From: Ruminococcus sp. UBA4275
GTDB taxonomy: Bacteria > Bacillota > Clostridia > Oscillospirales > Ruminococcaceae
DNA length: 64,000 nt
Assembly: GCA_002395085.1 (NCBI GenBank)
Contig: DGVV01000133.1
Coordinates: 1-64,000, forward strand
Direction of reading: 5' to 3'
The notes beneath the pieces were generated by a model. It saw only the letters and a list, made by a program, of their open reading frames with translations, searched no databases and had not been told where the DNA came from. A program made the translations under genes and the position numbers. Of the stretch, positions 58,770-64,000 are shown in pieces (within the stretch, counting starts at the first letter, position 1; each line of letters starts with the position of its first letter).

Positions 58770-61016
58770 ATGGAAAAAGATCGCAACGACAAGAATATCG
58801 GAAAAAAACTGGACGGCCGCTACGAGATCACGGAACTGATCGGCGAAGGCGGCATGGCGGATGTCTACCGTGCGACCGATGTCGTGGACAATAAGACTGT
58901 CGCCGTCAAGATCCTGAAAAAGGAGTTTGCGGAGAATGAGGAATTCCTGCGCAGATTCCGCAATGAATCCAAGGCGATTGCCGTGCTGAGTCACCCGAAT
59001 ATCGTCAAGATTTTTGACGTCGGCTTCTCAGACCGCATCCAGTGGATTGCGATGGAGTATATCGACGGCATTACGCTCAATGAGTTCATGGAGCAGCAGG
59101 GTCAGCTTGACTGGAAGGACGCTGTTCACTTCATTCTCCAGATTCTGCGCGCTTTGCAGCACGCACACAGCAAAGGCATTGTCCACCGTGACATCAAGCC
59201 GCAGAACATCATGATGCTCCGCGACGGCACGATCAAGGTCATGGATTTCGGCATTGCCAAGTTTGCGCGTGAGGACGGCAAAACCGGTACGGATAAGGCA
59301 ATCGGTACGGTTCACTATATCAGCCCGGAACAGGCACGCGGCGGTGTCACCGATGCCAAGAGCGACATCTATTCCGTCGGCGTGATGCTCTATGAGATGC
59401 TGACCGGCAAGAAGCCCTTTGATACCGATAACCCTGTGAGCATCGCCGTGATGCATATGCAGGCAAAAGTGCCGCTGCCTTCGAGCATCAAGCCTGATAT
59501 TCAGGTCGGTCTGGAGGAGATCATCCTCAAGGCGATGGAAAAAGATCCGGAGAACCGCTATCAGACCGCCCGCGATATGATGGACGATCTCCAGACCTTC
59601 AAGGATAACCCCGACGGCGTGTTCGGCTACTATCCGGAGCTGTTCGGCGGTGATCCTGTCGCGGAGGCAGAGATGGCAGAATCTGAAAGCACCCGCGCTT
59701 ATGTCCCCGGCGGCAGCGATGATAGCTATCCGGCGGAGGATGAGCCGTATAACGATGACCCCGCGCCTGAGGATAATCAGTTCTACGATGAGGATGAGGT
59801 CTTCGACGAAGAACCCTATGAGGAGGAAGATGAGGAGGAATATGAGGAGGAGGAGAGCAAATCGCTCTTTGTTCCGATCCTCAGTGCCGTCATCATCGTG
59901 GTTATCGTCATTGCGGCTGTGCTGTTTACGACGCTGATCTACAATATGCTCAAGGGTAATAACAGCGCCAATAATGAGGCAGAGCAGAAGATGCCGAACC
60001 TCGTCGGACGTGACTATACAGAGGCACAGATCATGTACGGCGATCAGCTCCAGATCGTGATTGAGAGCCGTGAGTATTCGACCTACGACAACGGTACGAT
60101 CTTCCAGCAGAATATTCCGGTTGATGATCCGGTTGTCAAGGGCGATACCGTTCTGGTTCGTGTTTCGCTCGGTTCTAAGAAGGTCACGCTGCCGAACGTC
60201 TCCAACTGGACCTTCCAGTCTGCGGCGGATACCATTCAGCAGCAGGGCTTGTATGTCGATAAACGCTCCATTTACAGCGATGAAGTGGAAGAGGGTCTGG
60301 TCATTGATACCGAACCGATGGGTCCGTGTGAACTCGAACCCGGCTCTTATGTCCGCGTGAATGTCTCGCTTGGTAAGAGCGCAACCTCTGTCAAAGTCCC
60401 GAACTTCATTGATATGGACTGGGATCTCGCCAGAAGCACCGCAGAAGCAGCAGAACTCGTTGTCCAGAAGGAAGAAGTTGATGACAACGCACCTGCCGGC
60501 AAGGTTCTGTATCAGAATGTCAGCGTCGGTGAGGAAGTTTCCGAGGGTACGGTCATCACGCTGAAGGTTTCTTCCGGTAAACCGAAGGAAACGGATGTCC
60601 GCATCGCGTTCACCATTCCGGCGAATGCAGAGGGTACGTTCGTGATTACGCTCTATGAGGACGGCATTGCAAAGGGTGTCGGCGGCGACTTCAACCCGGC
60701 TTATGCAGCAGGTGCGACCTCCGCAACCATCAAGGGCAGCGGTCAGGCGGATGTTGTGGCTGTCCTGAAGAATGAGAACAACGGCGCAACCGCTACCATC
60801 GGTTCTTACCATGTGGACTTCGACGCCGGCACGTATACGACGATTTCGTCGGATACCGCAGCAGCATTTGCGAATGTTGACGGTCTCTCCGCAACCGCAC
60901 CGCCCGTAACCACCGCGACCAGTGCGACAACCGCAAGTGCGACATCTTCCTCCACGACGGTTTCTTCGACCACGGCAGCGTGGACGCAGGCTCCCGATAA
61001 CGGAGACGAAACCTGA
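58770..61016 (+). CDS. prkC: PASTA Ser/Thr protein kinase (PrkC)
   Basis: 748 residues. Kinase domain 15-275: glycine loop GEGGMADVY, Lys47, HRDIKPQN with Asp141 and DFG at 159-161. An acidic Glu/Asp-rich juxtamembrane stretch precedes one transmembrane helix (about 367-393). Three PASTA repeats follow (about 408-610). An extra beta-rich domain of 75 residues and a Thr/Ser-rich tail end the protein. It senses muropeptides and phosphorylates cytosolic targets. GGAGG before the ATG; its stop overlaps the rsgA start. Confidence 0.95.
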   Translation: MEKDRNDKNIGKKLDGRYEITELIGEGGMADVYRATDVVDNKTVAVKILKKEFAENEEFLRRFRNESKAIAVLSHPNIVKIFDVGFSDRIQWIAMEYIDGITLNEFMEQQGQLDWKDAVHFILQILRALQHAHSKGIVHRDIKPQNIMMLRDGTIKVMDFGIAKFAREDGKTGTDKAIGTVHYISPEQARGGVTDAKSDIYSVGVMLYEMLTGKKPFDTDNPVSIAVMHMQAKVPLPSSIKPDIQVGLEEIILKAMEKDPENRYQTARDMMDDLQTFKDNPDGVFGYYPELFGGDPVAEAEMAESESTRAYVPGGSDDSYPAEDEPYNDDPAPEDNQFYDEDEVFDEEPYEEEDEEEYEEEESKSLFVPILSAVIIVVIVIAAVLFTTLIYNMLKGNNSANNEAEQKMPNLVGRDYTEAQIMYGDQLQIVIESREYSTYDNGTIFQQNIPVDDPVVKGDTVLVRVSLGSKKVTLPNVSNWTFQSAADTIQQQGLYVDKRSIYSDEVEEGLVIDTEPMGPCELEPGSYVRVNVSLGKSATSVKVPNFIDMDWDLARSTAEAAELVVQKEEVDDNAPAGKVLYQNVSVGEEVSEGTVITLKVSSGKPKETDVRIAFTIPANAEGTFVITLYEDGIAKGVGGDFNPAYAAGATSATIKGSGQADVVAVLKNENNGATATIGSYHVDFDAGTYTTISSDTAAAFANVDGLSATAPPVTTATSATTASATSSSTTVSSTTAAWTQAPDNGDET

Positions 61017-61873
61017 TGGAAGGCATCATTGTGAAAGCAGTTGGGGGACTTTACACCGTAGAGTCCCCCGACGGTGTATTTGCCTGCAAGGCGCGCGGCA
61101 TCTTCCGCAAGCAGGGGATTTCGCCCTGCACCGGTGACCGCGTGGTCTGCGACGGCGAGGTCATTACGGAGATTCTGCCGCGCAAAAATGTGCTGATCCG
61201 CCCGCCGCTGGCAAATCTCGATAAACTGTTCTTTGTGCTGTCAGCGGTCAGCCCCGCGCCGAATCTCCAGCTCCTTGACCGGTTTCTGGCGGTCTGTGCA
61301 TACAAGGAAATCGCGCCGGTGCTGGTTTTTACGAAGCTGGATCTGGCAGATGCGCAGCGCTATGCTGACATCTACCGCGGCACAGATATTCCGGTCTATT
61401 TTGTGGATTACGCCCGCCGCGAAACTGTGGATGCCGTTTACAAGGCGCTGGAAGGTGCTGTGAGCGCGTTTACGGGGAATTCGGGTGCAGGAAAATCGAC
61501 GCTGCTGAATGCGCTGGATGTCCGCTTACAGCTTGAAACGGGGGACATCAGCAAGAAGCTGGGCCGCGGACGGCATACCACACGCGAAACCGCGCTGTAT
61601 ACGCTGCCGCACGGCGGGCGCGTTGCGGATACACCCGGCTTTTCGACGTTTGAGACGGAAGCCTATGCGCAGATTTCGCCCGATGAGCTGGCGGATTGCT
61701 TTCCGGAGATTGTGCGTGTGACAGAACCGTGCCGTTACAGCGACTGCCGGCATCTGAAAGAGCCGGGATGTGCGGTGCGTGCGGCGGTGGAGGCAGGGAA
61801 TTTTCCGCAGAGCCGCTATGACTGCTATTGCGAAATGCTCCGCGAAGCCATGCAGCGCAAGGCGTGGGAGTGA
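61016..61873 (+). CDS. rsgA: Ribosome small-subunit GTPase A (RsgA)
   Basis: 285 residues with the circularly permuted GTPase order: G4 VFTKLDLAD, then G1 GNSGAGKSTLLN, then G3 DTPGF. An N-terminal OB-fold and a C-terminal zinc-binding knuckle (CRYSDCRHLKEPGC) are present. It assists 30S maturation. Its ATG overlaps the prkC stop, so it is coupled. A strong terminator follows, ending the cluster. Confidence 0.95.
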   Translation: MEGIIVKAVGGLYTVESPDGVFACKARGIFRKQGISPCTGDRVVCDGEVITEILPRKNVLIRPPLANLDKLFFVLSAVSPAPNLQLLDRFLAVCAYKEIAPVLVFTKLDLADAQRYADIYRGTDIPVYFVDYARRETVDAVYKALEGAVSAFTGNSGAGKSTLLNALDVRLQLETGDISKKLGRGRHTTRETALYTLPHGGRVADTPGFSTFETEAYAQISPDELADCFPEIVRVTEPCRYSDCRHLKEPGCAVRAAVEAGNFPQSRYDCYCEMLREAMQRKAWE

Positions 61874-61890
61874 AACATCATCAAACAGAA

Positions 61891-61928
61891 ACAGCGGAGA
61901 ACCCGTCAGAAGGTTCTCCGCTGTTTTG
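61891..61928 (+). terminator. Terminator of the housekeeping cluster
   Basis: ACAGCGGAGAACC / GGTTCTCCGCTGT stem (13 bp) followed by TTTTG. The third copy of the GGAGAACC-type stem in this window. Confidence 0.85.
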
Positions 61929-61971
61929 ATGATCTCCGATATTGAATGTACAGTGATGCAGGGATGCCTGT

Positions 61972-62223
61972 TCATGTCTCCGCATCATTCTCGTCGCTTT
62001 CGCCGGATGCGGCGGCAAAGATGTTTGCGGCAAATCCGGCAAAGCTCTCTTTCGGCGGAATCGCAATGCCGCGCTTGACATCTCCCAGCAGGATCAGCGT
62101 ATCGCCCGGCTCGATGCCGAACAGTTCCCGCGCCTGCTTCGGAATGACAATCTGACCTTTCTCACCAACCGTTGCAGTCCATGCAAACTTTCCCTTTTGC
62201 GCAAGTTTACTTTTGTGATTCAC
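61972..62223 (-). CDS. AbrB-type DNA-binding protein
   Basis: 83 residues. GTG start at 62223 is chosen for GGAGGAAGATT upstream. The swapped-hairpin AbrB domain is GEKGQIVIPKQARELFGIEPGD, then TLILLGDVKRGIAI. The C-terminal segment FAGFAANIFAAASG is hydrophobic and unusual. Such proteins regulate transition-state genes. It diverges from the pyruvate formate-lyase gene and could control it. Confidence 0.85.
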   Translation of the reverse strand: MNHKSKLAQKGKFAWTATVGEKGQIVIPKQARELFGIEPGDTLILLGDVKRGIAIPPKESFAGFAANIFAAASGESDENDAET

Positions 62224-62281
62224 AATCTTCCTCCGAAACATAAATATTATAAAAAGTATGATTTGTATAACTACTGTCAAC

Positions 62282-62310
62282 ATTATACCATCTTCCGACG
62301 CCTTTGTCAA
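62282..62310 (-). promoter_or_regulatory. Promoter of the AbrB-type gene
   Basis: Minus-strand TTGACA (62305-62310), 17-bp spacer, TATAAT (62282-62287). Confidence 0.85.
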
Positions 62311-62348
62311 GTAATTTTTTGTTATTTTCCGCAAATCGCGTCAGGCAG

Positions 62349-62377
62349 TTGCAAAAATCTGAAATTTGTGGTATGAT
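62349..62377 (+). promoter_or_regulatory. Promoter of pyruvate formate-lyase
   Basis: TTGCAA (62349-62354), 17-bp spacer, TATGAT (62372-62377), 36 bp before the ATG. It lies back to back with the AbrB promoter. Confidence 0.7.
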
Positions 62378-62413
62378 ATAGGTAGAATACTGATGAAAGG
62401 AAGATCCAGAACC

Positions 62414-64000
62414 ATGTTCAAAGAATTTGCACCGGAATGGGAAGGCTTTGCACCCGGCAGATGGAGCAACTCCGGCATTAACGTGCGGGACTTCATTCAG
62501 AAAAATTATACGCCCTATGACGGCGACGGCTCGTTCCTCTGCGGCCCCACAGAGGCGACCAGATCCCTCTGGGATCAGGTCATGGAGCTTGCGAAGCAGG
62601 AGCGCGAGGCAGGCGGTGTGCTGGATATGGACACCAAGATCATCTCGACCATTACTTCACATGGACCGGGGTATCTGAACAAAGGCCTCGAAAAGATTGT
62701 CGGTTTCCAGACCGATAAGCCCTTCAAGCGCGCACTTCAGCCGTTCGGCGGCATCCGTATGGCGCAGCAGGCCTGCAAGGAGTATGGCTATACGGTCGAT
62801 CCGGAGGTCGTGGAGATCTTCACGAAATACCGCAAGACGCACAATCAGGGTGTGTTCGATGCCTATACGCCCGAAATGCGCCTCGCCAGAAAATCTGCAA
62901 TCCTGACCGGTCTGCCCGATGCCTACGGCAGAGGCAGAATCATCGGTGACTACAGACGCATCGCGCTGTACGGCGTGGACAGACTCATTGAGGATAAGGA
63001 GCATCAGAAGGCGACGCACTTTGTCCGCATGACCGCGGAGAATATCCAGCTTCGTGAGGAACTTTCTGAGCAGATCCGTGCGCTGGGTGAACTGAAGGAG
63101 CTGGGCAATATCTATGGCTTTGACATCTCCCGCCCCGCAAAGAATGCAAGAGAAGCGGTGCAGTGGCTGTATTTCGGTTACCTTGCTGCCGTCAAGGAGC
63201 AGAACGGTGCTGCCATGAGTCTCGGCAGAACCTCCACCTTCCTCGACATCTTCATTCAGCGCGATCTTGATCGCGGCATCATCACGGAATCTGAGGCGCA
63301 GGAGCTGATCGACCACTTCATCATGAAGCTGCGTCTGGTCAAATTCGCGCGTACACCGGAATATAATGCGCTGTTCTCCGGCGACCCCACATGGGTTACG
63401 GAGTCCATCGGCGGTGTCTCCGTGGATGGTCAGCACATGGTCACGAAAAACTCCTTCCGTTACCTCAATACGCTCAATAACCTCGGTACTGCGCCGGAAC
63501 CGAATATGACCGTGCTGTGGTCTACCAAGCTGCCCCCGAAATTCAAGCGCTTCTGCGCGGAAATGTCGATCAAGACTTCCTCGATTCAGTACGAGAACGA
63601 CGATCTGATGCGCGTGACCCACGGCGACGACTACGCGATTGCCTGCTGTGTTTCGTCGATGGTCGTCGGCAAGGAGATGCAGTTCTTCGGCGCAAGAGCC
63701 AACCTCGCAAAGTGCCTGCTGTATGCGATCAACGGCGGCGTCGATGAGGTCATGAAGGTGCAGGTCGGCCCGAAATACCGCCCTGTCGTCGGCGATTACC
63801 TCGATTATGACGATGTCATGGACAAGTATGACCAGATGATGGAGTGGCTTGCGGGACTGTATGTCAACACCCTGAACGTCATTCACTATATGCACGATAA
63901 GTACTGCTATGAGCGGCTTCAGATGGCGCTCCATGACCGCGATGTCAAGCGCTATTTCGCAACCGGTATCGCCGGACTCTCCGTCGTTGCCGATTCGCTC
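62414..64000 (+). CDS. pflB: Pyruvate formate-lyase, 3' end beyond the window
   Basis: 529 codons from ATG 62414 to the window edge, no stop. [19 protein letters not shown] is followed by [20 protein letters not shown], and the active-site pair lies in [23 protein letters not shown] (Cys-Cys). The Gly-radical region is outside. It converts pyruvate plus CoA to formate plus acetyl-CoA in anaerobic metabolism. AAAGGAAG precedes the start. Confidence 0.95.
   Translation, partial: MFKEFAPEWEGFAPGRWSNSGINVRDFIQKNYTPYDGDGSFLCGPTEATRSLWDQVMELAKQEREAGGVLDMDTKIISTITSHGPGYLNKGLEKIVGFQTDKPFKRALQPFGGIRMAQQACKEYGYTVDPEVVEIFTKYRKTHNQGVFDAYTPEMRLARKSAILTGLPDAYGRGRIIGDYRRIALYGVDRLIEDKEHQKATHFVRMTAENIQLREELSEQIRALGELKELGNIYGFDISRPAKNAREAVQWLYFGYLAAVKEQNGAAMSLGRTSTFLDIFIQRDLDRGIITESEAQELIDHFIMKLRLVKFARTPEYNALFSGDPTWVTESIGGVSVDGQHMVTKNSFRYLNTLNNLGTAPEPNMTVLWSTKLPPKFKRFCAEMSIKTSSIQYENDDLMRVTHGDDYAIACCVSSMVVGKEMQFFGARANLAKCLLYAINGGVDEVMKVQVGPKYRPVVGDYLDYDDVMDKYDQMMEWLAGLYVNTLNVIHYMHDKYCYERLQMALHDRDVKRYFATGIAGLSVVADSL

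Noticed and set aside
59028..60812. 594-codon minus-strand frame opposite prkC
   Set aside because: The plus-strand kinase and PASTA domains are unmistakable; the shadow is Ile/Arg-rich without family.

Overview
The window comes from a Gram-positive, moderately GC-rich anaerobe of the Ruminococcus / Oscillospiraceae type. Evidence for this is a dockerin-bearing GH48 exocellulase, a second dockerin protein with BspA-like leucine-rich repeats, a pyruvate formate-lyase, RemA, a PASTA Ser/Thr kinase and a cotJ spore-coat operon. Two dockerins in one window suggest a cellulosome-forming, fibre-degrading gut species close to R. champanellensis or R. flavefaciens; the species is inferred.

Layout. 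(1) 1-933: an upstream terminator, then cotJA, cotJB and the first 65 codons of cotJC. (2) About 908-37710: a complete siphovirus-type prophage of about 36.8 kb, inserted inside cotJC. From its left end the minus strand carries lysis (995-2144), baseplate and tail (2155-12366), head completion, capsid and scaffold (12363-15670), a small-gene cassette (15826-16532), a capsid protein fused to a toxin-like domain (16519-18087), portal, a fused small-large terminase, a late regulator (21311-21721), RusA, an iteron-like origin, and a long replication/recombination operon up to a Cro-like gene at 35281. A repressor and a large serine integrase lie on the plus strand at the right end. A toxin-antitoxin pair sits plus-strand inside the replication region. 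(3) 37709-38155: the remaining 147 codons of cotJC, in frame with the first part. (4) 38313-44813, minus strand: dockerin-LRR protein, a small secreted protein and a four-gene Gld-like ABC exporter. (5) 45185-48117: the GH48 gene behind a consensus promoter and a 260-nt structured leader. (6) 48142-61928: housekeeping cluster yicC, remA, gmk, rpoZ, priA, DUF6440, DUF4846, def, fmt, rsmB, rlmN, prpC, prkC, rsgA. (7) 61972-64000: an AbrB-like regulator (minus) and a pyruvate formate-lyase gene that runs off the end.

How the parts interact. The integrase gene ends next to attR. Joining the halves at a shared GAA codon rebuilds an uninterrupted 212-codon CotJC, so excision would repair a spore-coat gene, as known for skin/sigK and SP-beta/spsM. 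Lysogeny appears to be governed by two near-identical promoters facing each other, with four repressor-operator-like sites at whole-helical-turn spacing. Other notable items are a capsid protein carrying a Bacterial-toxin-50-like tail with an overlapping small gene, a 55-nt plus-strand RNA candidate with its own promoter and terminator, five iterons with an AT-rich block, and the long GH48 leader RNA.
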